Of a stretch of 46,476 nucleotides of DNA, positions 37,639-45,984 are shown piece by piece. Made by a program: the position numbers and the translations under genes. Under the pieces are notes generated by a model, which saw only the letters and a list, made by a program, of their open reading frames with translations, was not told the origin of the DNA and searched no databases. The first letter of the stretch is position 1. Every line of letters begins with the position of its first letter. This stretch comes from Deltaproteobacteria bacterium (GTDB lineage Bacteria > Desulfobacterota > Desulfobulbia > Desulfobulbales > Desulfurivibrionaceae): assembly GCA_021811385.1 (NCBI GenBank), contig JAJZPC010000012.1:1-46476 (forward strand), given 5' to 3'.

Positions 37639-39351
37639 ATGAATACTGCGGAATTGATGATCGGTCTGTTGTCCCATGTCGGAGTCGAATATATTTTTGG
37701 CGTGCCGGGAGGGGCCATTGAGGATCTGAATACCGCGATCCATCACAACGGGAAGGGGGTGAGGCCCATCGTCACCAAGCATGAGGCAGGGGCCGCCTTC
37801 ATGGCCGACGGCTATGCCCGGGTTTCCCGGCGGCTCGGCGTCTGCTGCGCCACGGCCGGCCCGGGCGCCTCGAATCTGATCACCGGCCTGGCCTCTTCCC
37901 ATGCCGATCAGATCCCGGTCCTGGCCCTCACCGGCCAGGTGGCCACCTCGGTATTCGGCAAGGGGGCCATCCAGGAATCCGGCTCCGAGGGGGTGAACAT
38001 CACCAACATCTTCCGGAATTTCACCAAATACAGCGGCATGCTGATCACGGAAGACCGCGCGCAGTACATGCTGCAAAAGGCGATCCGGCTCGCCATGAGC
38101 GGCCCCACCGGCCCGACCCATCTCAACCTGCCCACCGACATAATGAAGCGTGAAGTGGAGCAGCAACAGCTCTGCTCGCTCAAGATGGAGGGCCGGCTCT
38201 TTGACGAGGAGAGCGTCAAGCGGGCCGCCGAGTATCTGGTGGCGGCGCGTCGGCCGGTGGTGATCGCCGGTTGGGGAGTCGTGCTTTCCCGGGCCGCCAA
38301 TGAACTGCTCGAGCTTGCCCAGATCCTGCAGGTGCCGGTGGCCACCTCGCCCAAGGCCAAAGGAGTCTTTCCGGAATCGCATCCGTTGTCGCTTGGGGTA
38401 TTGGGCTTTGCCGGCAGCCCCGCGGCCAAGGAATACATTATCGACAACGAGGTGGATGTGGTGCTCGGGGTGGGCACCAGCTTCTCCGAGATGATGACCA
38501 GCGGCTGGGACGACCGCATCCATCCCACCGAGCACCTGATCCACATCGATATCGATCCGGGAAAAATCGGCAGGAATTACTGCGTCTCGGTGGGGTTGGT
38601 GGGGGATGCCAGGGTGAATCTCAAGGAGCTGTGCAAGGCGATAGTGGAAGAACGTTCGCAGCAGTATTCCTCGGTCCAGGGCAATTCGGTGATGGAGGGC
38701 ATCGCCGTCCTGCGGCGGAAACACCAGGATATCCCGGAAGACTTCAGCAGCCGGGAAAACCTTTACCACCCGCAAAAGCTGGTGTTGGACGTGCAGCGCG
38801 CCTTCCCTGCCGATACCGTCTATTTTGCCGATATCGGCACCTCCATGGCCTGGGCGATACGGCACATGACCATTGACCGGCCCTACTGCTTTTATGTCTC
38901 CCTGGGCTTCGGCTCCATGGGCTACGCGGTGGCGGCGCCGGTGGGCGCCAAGCTGGCGGTGCCGGAGCGGCCGGTGGTGGCCATGGTCGGAGACGGTTCT
39001 TTTCTGATGAACGGATTTGAAGTTGCCACTGCGGTGGATAACGATATTCCCGTGATCTGGGTGGTCTTTAACAATGCCATGCTGGGCATGGTCCACCATG
39101 GCCGGCGGCTTTTCAAGACCCCGATCCCGGACGGATTGCCGCCCCGTTTCAAACGGGTGGATTTTGTCCGGATAGCCGAAGGCCTGGGAGCCCGGGGGGT
39201 CCGGCTCGATGGGACCAACCCGCTTACCCCGGAGCTGGCCGCCGATATCCTTGCGGAGGGGCGCCCCACTGTTCTGGATGTCTGGATCGACGATGAGGTT
39301 GTTCCGCCCATTCACAGCCGGATCGCCACGGTGGACAAGCATTTCGGCTGA
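37639..39351 (+). CDS. Acetolactate-synthase-like ThDP-dependent enzyme
   Basis: 571 aa. The N-terminal Pyr domain has GVPGGAIEDLNTA and the catalytic Glu (about 49) in TKHEAGAAFMADGYAR, then AGPGASNLITGL. The central domain is acetolactate-synthase-like. The C-terminal PP domain has the ThDP/Mg motif GDGSFLMNGFE...VVFNNAMLGMV (from about 451). It decarboxylates a 2-oxo acid and transfers the unit to an acceptor. No small regulatory subunit (IlvN) and no other branched-chain amino-acid gene is adjacent, so a specialised role is more likely than valine synthesis. Strong GGAGGAG ribosome site at 37631-37637. Confidence 0.85.
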   Translation: MNTAELMIGLLSHVGVEYIFGVPGGAIEDLNTAIHHNGKGVRPIVTKHEAGAAFMADGYARVSRRLGVCCATAGPGASNLITGLASSHADQIPVLALTGQVATSVFGKGAIQESGSEGVNITNIFRNFTKYSGMLITEDRAQYMLQKAIRLAMSGPTGPTHLNLPTDIMKREVEQQQLCSLKMEGRLFDEESVKRAAEYLVAARRPVVIAGWGVVLSRAANELLELAQILQVPVATSPKAKGVFPESHPLSLGVLGFAGSPAAKEYIIDNEVDVVLGVGTSFSEMMTSGWDDRIHPTEHLIHIDIDPGKIGRNYCVSVGLVGDARVNLKELCKAIVEERSQQYSSVQGNSVMEGIAVLRRKHQDIPEDFSSRENLYHPQKLVLDVQRAFPADTVYFADIGTSMAWAIRHMTIDRPYCFYVSLGFGSMGYAVAAPVGAKLAVPERPVVAMVGDGSFLMNGFEVATAVDNDIPVIWVVFNNAMLGMVHHGRRLFKTPIPDGLPPRFKRVDFVRIAEGLGARGVRLDGTNPLTPELAADILAEGRPTVLDVWIDDEVVPPIHSRIATVDKHFG

Positions 39352-39556
39352 AAGGCCGGAGACGGCGCGGGGTTGTTTTTGCCAATTTCTTCTTGCCTTT
39401 TCGTTTTCCACGCGGCTACCCTGAAAGGGCCGGGTTGGAAATCCTGTTTTTTACAGCCTGGGGGCCATGCGGAAGGGGCGGGAATCCGGGAAGAGCGGTT
39501 GTCCTCCCCGCGGCCATGACGGGCAAAACAGTTTTCTGAACCACGGCAGAGAGACC

Positions 39557-41335
39557 ATGCGGAAACGACCGACAATCAGCGTATACCTGCTGGGCATGAA
39601 CATGGTTCTGCTCTGCGTGCTCTTTCCGGCATTCAGCTATTTCATCCTCCGGGAAACCGTTCAGCTTCGCGACATTCAGCTCGATCGCAACATCAATATG
39701 ATCCGGCAGGGTCTGGTCATTCGGAGCGCCTCCCTGGTCCGGAACACGGCCATGAGCGCCAGAGAGGCCGTGGCCGGTTTTGATTTCACCTTTTTGCAGA
39801 ATCTGGTTGCCGAGGTGGTCCGGGACGATCCCGAAATCCTCTACTGCATGATCATGGACCGGTCACGGACCGTTATCGCGCACAACGACGGCAACCTGGT
39901 CGGCAGCCGCCTGACCGGCGAGCTTGACGACAAGGCCGGTCTGTTGATGGAGAAAACGTTTCCCGCGAAGCGGCCGAGCGGAAATGTCCCGGTGGAATAT
40001 TTTTGGCCTGAAAACGAAAAGGACGGCGGCAGCAGGGTTTTGGAGGCGGTTTTTCCCGTCTACAGCGGTGACGTGCTTTGGGGGGTGATCCGTTGCGGCT
40101 ATACCTTGGCACCCCTGGAGGATGAAATCGTCCGGGCGCAGTCGGAATGGACCGCGCAGATGCGACAGGTTACCATCAATTTTCTCTATATCCTGTTTGC
40201 TTTTTTTCTTGCGGGGCTGGCGATGGTCACCCTCCTGACCCGTTCCTTTGTGCGGGCGACCAGAGTGCTGCATGACGGTGTCCGGCAGGTCGCGGCCGGG
40301 GATCTCGATCGGGAAATAGCCTTGCCGGGCATGGTTTGCGAGGAATTCGGCGGCTTGGCTACCTCGTTCAACAGTATGACCGAAAAATTGCGCCTGATGC
40401 GGCAACAGCTTGACGAGTACGCCCGTTCCCTGGAGCGGAAGGTGGAGGGGCGGACCCAGGAACTCCGGGAGGCGCAGGGGATCATGGTCCGCCAGGCCCA
40501 CGAAGCGGGCATGGCGGAGATGGCGGTGGGCGTGCTGCACAACATCGGCAACGCCATTACTCCGGCTCAGGTGGGAGCCACGATGCTATGCACCCATCTG
40601 GCCGAAAGCCCCCTTCGTTCCAAGTTGGAGGAAGCCGTTGCGCCGTTGCGCGATTTTCTTGAGGGGAAACGGCCGCTTACCCAGGCGGAGAAAGAGCATT
40701 GCCTCGACATTCTCCGGTATCTGCCCGCCGGGGTCGCCGAGGAGTTTGACCGCGCCGTCAACGAACTCCGCTCGATCATCGGGAAACATCGTCACATAGA
40801 AAGCATCATCCGGCTGCAGATGCGCTATGCCAGGCTCATGGACAACTCCGAGAATCTCGATATCAACCGCCTTGTGAAGGATGCGCTGAAAATCCTGGCG
40901 GATGATATCGGCAAGCGTCATATCACCGTCGAAATGCGCCTTGGAGAGGTGCCGCCGGTAAAGGCGGAAGAGGCGAAGCTTCTCCAGGTTCTGGTCAATC
41001 TGATCAAAAACGGCTATGAGGCCATGGATGGCTGCGTCGGCAAAGAGCGGGAATTGGCCATCACCACGGAGACCCGGGAGGACCACGGACAGCTTCTCGT
41101 TCTTTTTTCCGTAACGGATACGGGGTGCGGGTTCACGGAGGAGGAAAGAAAACGCTTCTTCAGCTTCGGTTATTCCACCAAGGCGCGGGGCAGCGGATTC
41201 GGGTTGCATGCCTGCGCCAACTACATGATTGCCAATAACGGTTTTATCGAGGCGAAAAGTGAAGGACCGGGAAAAGGAGCGCGCTTCAGTGTGCTGTTGC
41301 CCGCAGCGTCGCCGGGGCGGCGGAATGCGGAGTAG
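39557..41335 (+). CDS. Membrane sensor histidine kinase (HAMP)
   Basis: About 592 aa. Transmembrane segments lie near residues 10-33 and 212-236 around a periplasmic domain of 180 residues (Cache-like, with YCMIMDRSRTVIAHNDGNLVG). A HAMP domain, then a coiled coil (LERKVEGRTQELREAQG) and an unusual H-box MAVGVLHNIGNAITP with His 328 follow. Between H-box and ATPase lies a longer helical stretch than usual. The ATPase has NLIKNGYEAM, DTGCGF and RGSGFGLH. There is no receiver; the hybrid kinase encoded next is the likely partner. It is 205 nt after the ThDP gene, in which nothing else is seen. Confidence 0.9.
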   Translation: MRKRPTISVYLLGMNMVLLCVLFPAFSYFILRETVQLRDIQLDRNINMIRQGLVIRSASLVRNTAMSAREAVAGFDFTFLQNLVAEVVRDDPEILYCMIMDRSRTVIAHNDGNLVGSRLTGELDDKAGLLMEKTFPAKRPSGNVPVEYFWPENEKDGGSRVLEAVFPVYSGDVLWGVIRCGYTLAPLEDEIVRAQSEWTAQMRQVTINFLYILFAFFLAGLAMVTLLTRSFVRATRVLHDGVRQVAAGDLDREIALPGMVCEEFGGLATSFNSMTEKLRLMRQQLDEYARSLERKVEGRTQELREAQGIMVRQAHEAGMAEMAVGVLHNIGNAITPAQVGATMLCTHLAESPLRSKLEEAVAPLRDFLEGKRPLTQAEKEHCLDILRYLPAGVAEEFDRAVNELRSIIGKHRHIESIIRLQMRYARLMDNSENLDINRLVKDALKILADDIGKRHITVEMRLGEVPPVKAEEAKLLQVLVNLIKNGYEAMDGCVGKERELAITTETREDHGQLLVLFSVTDTGCGFTEEERKRFFSFGYSTKARGSGFGLHACANYMIANNGFIEAKSEGPGKGARFSVLLPAASPGRRNAE

Positions 41336-41385
41336 AAACGAATGAAGATTGATGATCGTGTACAACTAAAAAACGTAACGCCAAG

Positions 41386-41453
41386 ACGCAGAGGCGCAAA
41401 GGCAACATGCTGAAACAAAAGGATGAAAACTTTGCTACTTTGCGCCTCTGCGT
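41386..41453. repeat. Dispersed-type intergenic inverted repeat
   Basis: Perfect 16-nt arms (ACGCAGAGGCGCAAAG at 41386-41401 and its complement at 41438-41453) are separated by 36 nt, with A/T-rich flanks. Sequences of the CGCAAAG/CGCAGAG kind are known as dispersed palindromic repeats in many bacterial genomes and give rise to spurious short proteins. It lies between the two kinase genes and overlaps no conserved domain. Confidence 0.8.
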
Positions 41454-41530
41454 TAAAAAATGAGTTATTACGAATTCATCAAGATTGCGATACAGAGGAT
41501 GTGGCGCGGAAAAAGGAGCGGAACAAGGCA

Positions 41531-43606
41531 ATGACAAGGGATATGAAGCAGCAACCCAGGCGTATTCTGGTAATCGACGATGATCTGGATGTCTGGAAGG
41601 CGTATCGGCTGGTTTTGACTCCGGAAACGGCATCTTCCGGAGCATCCGCCGAAAAAATAAACCGCCTGCTCTCCCCCGGGATGGACGATGATCCGGCGGC
41701 CGCTGATTTCTCCCTTTCCTTCGCAGCCCAGGGTCAGGAAGGTTTCGGCATGGTGGAGGAGGCGATACGCAGGAAAGAGCCCTTTGCCCTGGCCTTTGTC
41801 GATGTCCGGATGCCGCCCGGCTGGGACGGCATGGAGACGGCAAAACGAATCCGCGCCCTGGATCCGGAGATCGAGCTGGTCATTGTCACGGCCTACTCCG
41901 ATCACAGCATCGAGGAGATTGTCCGGGCCGTGGGCTCGTCGGAAAAACTGCTTTTTCTGCGCAAGCCCTTCGACCCCGATGAACTCAGGCAGCTTGCCCT
42001 CTCGCTCACGGCCAAGTGGCATCTCGCCCGGCTAGCGGAACAGCAGCGCAAGGATCTGATCGCCTCGGAGCACCGCTTCCGCTCCCTGGTGGAGACGACC
42101 AGCGATTTTGTCTGGGAAGTGGACCGCGAAGGACGTTTCTCCTACTGTTCTCCGGTGAGCCGGGATCTTTACGGATATGGCCCCGAGGAACTGGCGGGCA
42201 AAATCTTTTTCGAGGTGCTCTCCGAGCCTGAAAGCCGGGATCAGTTCCGGCAGATCTTTTCCTCCTGCGTGGACTCGGCCGAACGATGCCAGGCGGTGGA
42301 GCGGCGCTGTCTCACCAAGGAGGGCCGGTTGATCACCGTGGAGTCCAGCGGCATGCCGGTGTTCGATGCCCAGGGCCAGGTGTGCGGCTATCGCGGCATC
42401 GACCGGGATATCACGGCCCGGAAGGAAAACGAAGCCGAGCGGCAACGGCTGGAGGAACGGTACAGGCAGACCCAGAAACTGGAGGCCTTGGGAACCCTGT
42501 CCGGCGGCATCGCCCATGATCTGAACAACATTCTGACCCCGATCATCGTATCCGCCGAACTCGGCAAGATGCAAACCGCCGGAAACCATGAGCTCCACAC
42601 AAAATTTGAGACCATCGAAAACTGCAGCCAGCGGGCGGCGGAGCTGATCCGCCGCATCCTCTCCTTTTCCAGGAAGCAGAAAATCGACATGCAGCCTCTT
42701 GATCTGGGGCAGTCGATTCAGGAATTCTCCAAGATGCTGCGCCGACTGATTCGGGAGGATATCACCCTCTCTGTCGTCCTTCCGGAAAAATTATGGCCCG
42801 TTTTGGCGGATCGCGGCCAGATGGAGCAGGTGCTCATGAATCTGGTGGTCAATGCCAGGGACGCCATGGAAAACGGCGGCGAACTCGTGATCAGCGCGGA
42901 AAACAAGAAGATAATCGGACAGACACTCTACGATGTCGATTCACGGAAGATTGATGGCGACTTTGTTGTGCTCACGGTCAGCGACCAGGGCTGCGGCATT
43001 GATGCGAAAAAAATCACCATGGTCTTTGATCCTTTTTTCACCACCAAGGAAGTGGGCAAGGGCACCGGGCTTGGCCTGGCCACGGTGCATGGCATCGTCG
43101 CCCAGCACGACGGCCATATCGTTGTGGAGTCCGAGGCCGGCAAAGGCAGCAGTTTCAAGATCTTCCTGCCGAAAAACGAAGGCACCGCTCCGTGGGAAAA
43201 GGCGGAGATCGCCCTCCCCAGGCTCCTGAGGGGATCGGAAAACATTCTGTTGGTGGAGGATGACGCCGAGGTCTTGCAGATCTTGGCCGCAACCCTGGAG
43301 GAAGTCGGATACCGGGTTCTGACGGCGGCCAACGGGAATGCCGCCTTGAATCTCTTTGCGGAAAAGGGCGAGGAAATCGAGATGCTCGTGACCGATTTGA
43401 TCATGCCGGGCCTGGGCGGCAAGGCCTTGGGCAGGACGATCCGGGACCGGAGACCCGGTCTGCCGATCCTCTATATGACCGGTTACGCCTTTGATGTTGC
43501 GACACAGGAACTGGAAGAGGAACGCAGCTCCATTCTGCTGCAAAAACCTTTTACCCTTGACCATTTCACCCGAACGGTGCGGAAATTACTGGACGCCCCC
43601 CGATGA
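41531..43606 (+). CDS. Hybrid histidine kinase REC-PAS-HisKA-HATPase-REC
   Basis: Cytoplasmic protein of about 691 aa. The N-terminal receiver starts ILVIDDDLDVWKAY, but its phosphoacceptor Asp is at 91 (FVDVRMPPGWDG), so about 35-40 residues are inserted relative to normal receivers. A PAS-PAC domain follows (FRSLVETTSDFVWEVD to DRDITARKENEAE). The H-box is GGIAHDLNNILTP with His 329, and the ATPase has NLVVNARDAM and GKGTGLGL. The C-terminal receiver has Asp 622 in VTDLIMPG. Two receivers and no membrane segment suit a phosphorelay fed by the membrane kinase encoded just upstream. A longer frame from 41423 starts inside the inverted repeat and is not preferred. Confidence 0.9.
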   Translation: MTRDMKQQPRRILVIDDDLDVWKAYRLVLTPETASSGASAEKINRLLSPGMDDDPAAADFSLSFAAQGQEGFGMVEEAIRRKEPFALAFVDVRMPPGWDGMETAKRIRALDPEIELVIVTAYSDHSIEEIVRAVGSSEKLLFLRKPFDPDELRQLALSLTAKWHLARLAEQQRKDLIASEHRFRSLVETTSDFVWEVDREGRFSYCSPVSRDLYGYGPEELAGKIFFEVLSEPESRDQFRQIFSSCVDSAERCQAVERRCLTKEGRLITVESSGMPVFDAQGQVCGYRGIDRDITARKENEAERQRLEERYRQTQKLEALGTLSGGIAHDLNNILTPIIVSAELGKMQTAGNHELHTKFETIENCSQRAAELIRRILSFSRKQKIDMQPLDLGQSIQEFSKMLRRLIREDITLSVVLPEKLWPVLADRGQMEQVLMNLVVNARDAMENGGELVISAENKKIIGQTLYDVDSRKIDGDFVVLTVSDQGCGIDAKKITMVFDPFFTTKEVGKGTGLGLATVHGIVAQHDGHIVVESEAGKGSSFKIFLPKNEGTAPWEKAEIALPRLLRGSENILLVEDDAEVLQILAATLEEVGYRVLTAANGNAALNLFAEKGEEIEMLVTDLIMPGLGGKALGRTIRDRRPGLPILYMTGYAFDVATQELEEERSSILLQKPFTLDHFTRTVRKLLDAPR

Positions 43607-43673
43607 ATGACGGTCTCGCGGGTTTAACGTCTCGATGCACCTCCATGGGACTCGAAGGATTTTTCGCCACGAC

Positions 43674-43711
43674 GGGGAGGGTCAGCCGGTTCTCGACCGG
43701 CCTCCCCTTTT
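43674..43711 (+). terminator. Intrinsic terminator after hybrid kinase
   Basis: GGGGAGG (43674-43680) pairs with CCTCCCC (43701-43707), the inner part also pairs (CCGG/CCGG), and TTTT follows directly. It ends the kinase transcript about 70 nt after its stop. Confidence 0.65.
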
Positions 43712-43732
43712 CCCGATCGCAAAACTCACCGA

Positions 43733-43761
43733 TTGCATGAACTCCGCTTCTATGCTATCTA
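43733..43761 (+). promoter_or_regulatory. Putative promoter of ftsB
   Basis: TTGCAT (43733-43738), a 17-nt spacer ending in TGC, and TATCTA (43756-43761) give an extended -10 promoter about 70 nt before the ftsB start, just after the kinase terminator. Confidence 0.55.
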
Positions 43762-43833
43762 ACAGGAATAATAAAAGAAAAATATTGTCAACTCCCGGGC
43801 TCAACCGGGAAAAACCCTTTGCAATGGGCGGCC

Positions 43834-44148
43834 ATGCCAGCGAACCTCTCGGAGAGTGATCGAAAAAAAGTGCTGCTGTACAGCGTGCTCATTGTCGCGG
43901 TGGTCGGGGCCTGGTCCATATTTGGCCCATACGGAGCATTGAAGTACTACGGAGTTACAAACGAGTTGAACGAGATTCTGGCCCAGAACGAACAGCTGCG
44001 CGAGGCCAATACCGCATTACGGCAGGAAATCAACAAACTGAAAAAAGACCCGGTCTATCTGGAGGAAGTGGCGCGGCGGCAATTCGGCCTCATTAAGAAG
44101 AATGAGGTTATCTACGAATTTCCCGAGAAAAAGAAGCGCCACGAATAG
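43834..44148 (+). CDS. Septum formation initiator FtsB/DivIC family
   Basis: About 104 aa, single-pass inner-membrane cell-division protein. One hydrophobic helix (about 15-33) precedes a leucine-zipper-like coiled coil (NELNEILAQNEQLREANTALRQEINKL) and the family's C-terminal block DPVYLEEVARRQFGLIKKNEVIYEF. FtsB links FtsL and FtsQ at the septum. The start at 43834 is preferred over an upstream in-frame TTG. It stands alone with its own promoter and converges on gmhB after 20 nt. Confidence 0.9.
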   Translation: MPANLSESDRKKVLLYSVLIVAVVGAWSIFGPYGALKYYGVTNELNEILAQNEQLREANTALRQEINKLKKDPVYLEEVARRQFGLIKKNEVIYEFPEKKKRHE

Positions 44149-44168
44149 CCGAAGTACGGCAGCCGAAC

Positions 44169-44750
44169 TTACCCCGCCATATCCTGCACGATCCACTGCA
44201 CCGCCGCATGGAGATCCTCCGCCACATACGTCGGCTGCACCTGCTGCCTTGGGCCGATGTACTCGTAATCCCCACGGCCATAGCCGGTGAGCACCAGAAC
44301 TCCCTTGGCCTGCACCGCCGCCGCCGCCTTGAGATCCGACCAGCGATCGCCCACCACGTAGGAGCGACCAAGATCAAGATCCAGATCCGCCGCTGCCTGG
44401 AGAAACAGCCCCGGCTTTGGTTTCCGGCAGTTACAGGCGAGACGGAAGCGCTCCTCCTTGGCCTCGGGATGATGGGGGCAATAGTAGATGCCATCCACAT
44501 GGGCTCCACCCTCGGCCAGCGCCCCGTTCATCTTGGCATGCACCTCGTTAATCAGGCTCTCGGGGAAATAGCCCCGGGCCAGTCCGGACTGATTACTGAC
44601 CACCACCACCGGAATCCCCTGCTCGTTTAAGAGGCGTATCCCGGCCGCAGCCCTTGGCAGCATGACAAACCGGGAGATGTGGTTGATGTAGCCCATCTGT
44701 TCGTTGATGGTGCCATCCCTGTCGAGAAACACAGCCGGTCGCATACTCAA
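44169..44750 (-). CDS. D-glycero-D-manno-heptose 1,7-bisphosphate phosphatase
   Basis: HAD-family histidinol-phosphatase-like protein of 193 aa. The catalytic DxD reads FLDRDGT (Asp 10 and Asp 12), Ser/Thr is in VVSNQSGLARG, and the zinc loop is CPHHPEAKEERFRLACNCRKPKPG, typical of GmhB. The final motif is VVGDRWSDLKAA. It removes the 7-phosphate in the ADP-heptose pathway for LPS core. Its start overlaps the heptosyltransferase stop by 4 nt (ATGA), so the two are coupled. Confidence 0.92.
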   Translation of the reverse strand: MSMRPAVFLDRDGTINEQMGYINHISRFVMLPRAAAGIRLLNEQGIPVVVVSNQSGLARGYFPESLINEVHAKMNGALAEGGAHVDGIYYCPHHPEAKEERFRLACNCRKPKPGLFLQAAADLDLDLGRSYVVGDRWSDLKAAAAVQAKGVLVLTGYGRGDYEYIGPRQQVQPTYVAEDLHAAVQWIVQDMAG

Positions 44751-45793
44751 TCCTCGCTTTCCAGAAGTCTACAGGTTGCCGCGAACACCTCGTCCACCCC
44801 GATCTCCAGCATGCAGGCAAAATCGTTTTGGGGGCAATGGGTTTTCATACACGGGCTACAGGGCAGATGTTTATTCACCACCTCCACCCTGGGGGCAAAC
44901 GGTCCGGTGGCCACGCTGTCGGTGGAGCCGAAGATGGCGACCAACGGGGTTTTCCGGGCGGCAGCCACATGCATCAGCCCGGAATCGTTGGTGACAAAGG
45001 CATCGCACATCCCGATCAGGGCCATGGCCTGGGCGAGAGTGGTCTTGCCGGTGAGATCATGCACCTGGCCAGGCGCTGCCGCGCCGATCTCCGCAGCGGC
45101 CTCGGTATCGGCAGGGGTGCCGAAAACCAGCAGTGTAGCGCCCAACTTCTCGGCCAGCTGTTTGGCCAGCCCGGCGTATCTCTCCGCCGGCCAGCGTTTG
45201 GCCGGGCCATAGGCCGCGCCGGGATTCAACCCGATCACCGGCTTTTTCGTCTTGGCGGCGAGAAAATCCCTGGCCCAAGCATCGGCGGAATCCGGCAGGT
45301 CAAGAAACAGCTCCTGGGGGGAGCACATCAGGCCGAGATCCTTGAGCATCTCCTGGTAATAATAGACCTGATGCCGCACCCTGGTGCTTTTTTTAATGGT
45401 GACCCCATGGCTCAGCAACAACCCGCGCCCATCCCTCCGGTACCCGGCCCGGACCGGAATCCCGGCGAGCAGGGCAAGCACTGCGGCGGAAAAGGCATTC
45501 TGCAACAGGATGGCCATATCAAACCGCTGGGCGGCAAGCTCGCGCCCCAAACGCCACATCCCGGCCAACCCCTTATGCCTGCCCTTTTTCTCATAGAGCA
45601 TGACCCGGTCCACATGGGGACAGGCCGCAAAGATATCCGCCACCCAGGGGTAAGCCAAAATGGTAATCTCGGCGGCGGGAAAATTCTCCCTTATGGTCCG
45701 CACCGCCGGGGTGGTCATGATGGCGTCGCCGATCCAGTTGGTTGAGCGGACCAAAATCCTTTTGGGCGACATCTGGCTGATTTTTTTCGTCAT
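44747..45793 (-). CDS. Lipopolysaccharide heptosyltransferase II (WaaF-like)
   Basis: 348 aa glycosyltransferase family 9 protein. The N-terminal part is RILVRSTNWIGDAIMTTPAVRTIRENFP, diagnostic of WaaF/WaaC. The ADP-heptose region is seen as GLNPGAAYGPAKRWPAERY and in FVTNDSGLMHVAAA near the end, with STDSVATGPF. It adds the second heptose to the inner core of LPS at the cytoplasmic face of the inner membrane. It is coupled to gmhB, the phosphatase of the same pathway. Heptosyltransferase II is favoured over I by NWIGDAIM. Confidence 0.9.
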   Translation of the reverse strand: MTKKISQMSPKRILVRSTNWIGDAIMTTPAVRTIRENFPAAEITILAYPWVADIFAACPHVDRVMLYEKKGRHKGLAGMWRLGRELAAQRFDMAILLQNAFSAAVLALLAGIPVRAGYRRDGRGLLLSHGVTIKKSTRVRHQVYYYQEMLKDLGLMCSPQELFLDLPDSADAWARDFLAAKTKKPVIGLNPGAAYGPAKRWPAERYAGLAKQLAEKLGATLLVFGTPADTEAAAEIGAAAPGQVHDLTGKTTLAQAMALIGMCDAFVTNDSGLMHVAAARKTPLVAIFGSTDSVATGPFAPRVEVVNKHLPCSPCMKTHCPQNDFACMLEIGVDEVFAATCRLLESED

Positions 45794-45794
45794 A

Positions 45795-45816
45795 CCTGTT
45801 CCTGGCCTGTTCCTGG
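45795..45816. repeat. Tandem 11-nt repeat before heptosyltransferase
   Basis: Two head-to-tail copies of CCTGTTCCTGG sit directly upstream of the heptosyltransferase start (45793), covering its ribosome site. The rest of the 191-nt gap to the next gene has T-rich runs but no clear hairpin or promoter. Confidence 0.5.
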
Positions 45817-45984
45817 GCTGGGTTGCCTGAAAGTGAAGATGGGACCTTTGCTTTTTTTCCGGGAGGCGTCAAGTTTTTTTATACCAGGAGACAAGAAGGA
45901 TTTACAGATGTTCGGCTTTTGTACACCTGGACATGGATAGCAAAAGTGCATGTCATGCACCTGCTGGGTTCACGAAAGCTTTTT

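Noticed and set aside
37639-39351. Standard acetolactate synthase IlvB of branched-chain amino-acid synthesis
   Set aside because: No ilvN, ilvC or leu genes adjoin it; the neighbours suggest a specialised enzyme, although the motif set alone cannot exclude IlvB.
41286-41843. Open frame of 185 codons on the - strand between the kinases
   Set aside because: It includes the inverted repeat read as protein (LTQRRKVAKF ... LRLCVLALRF), a known artefact of this repeat class, and overlaps the hybrid kinase gene.
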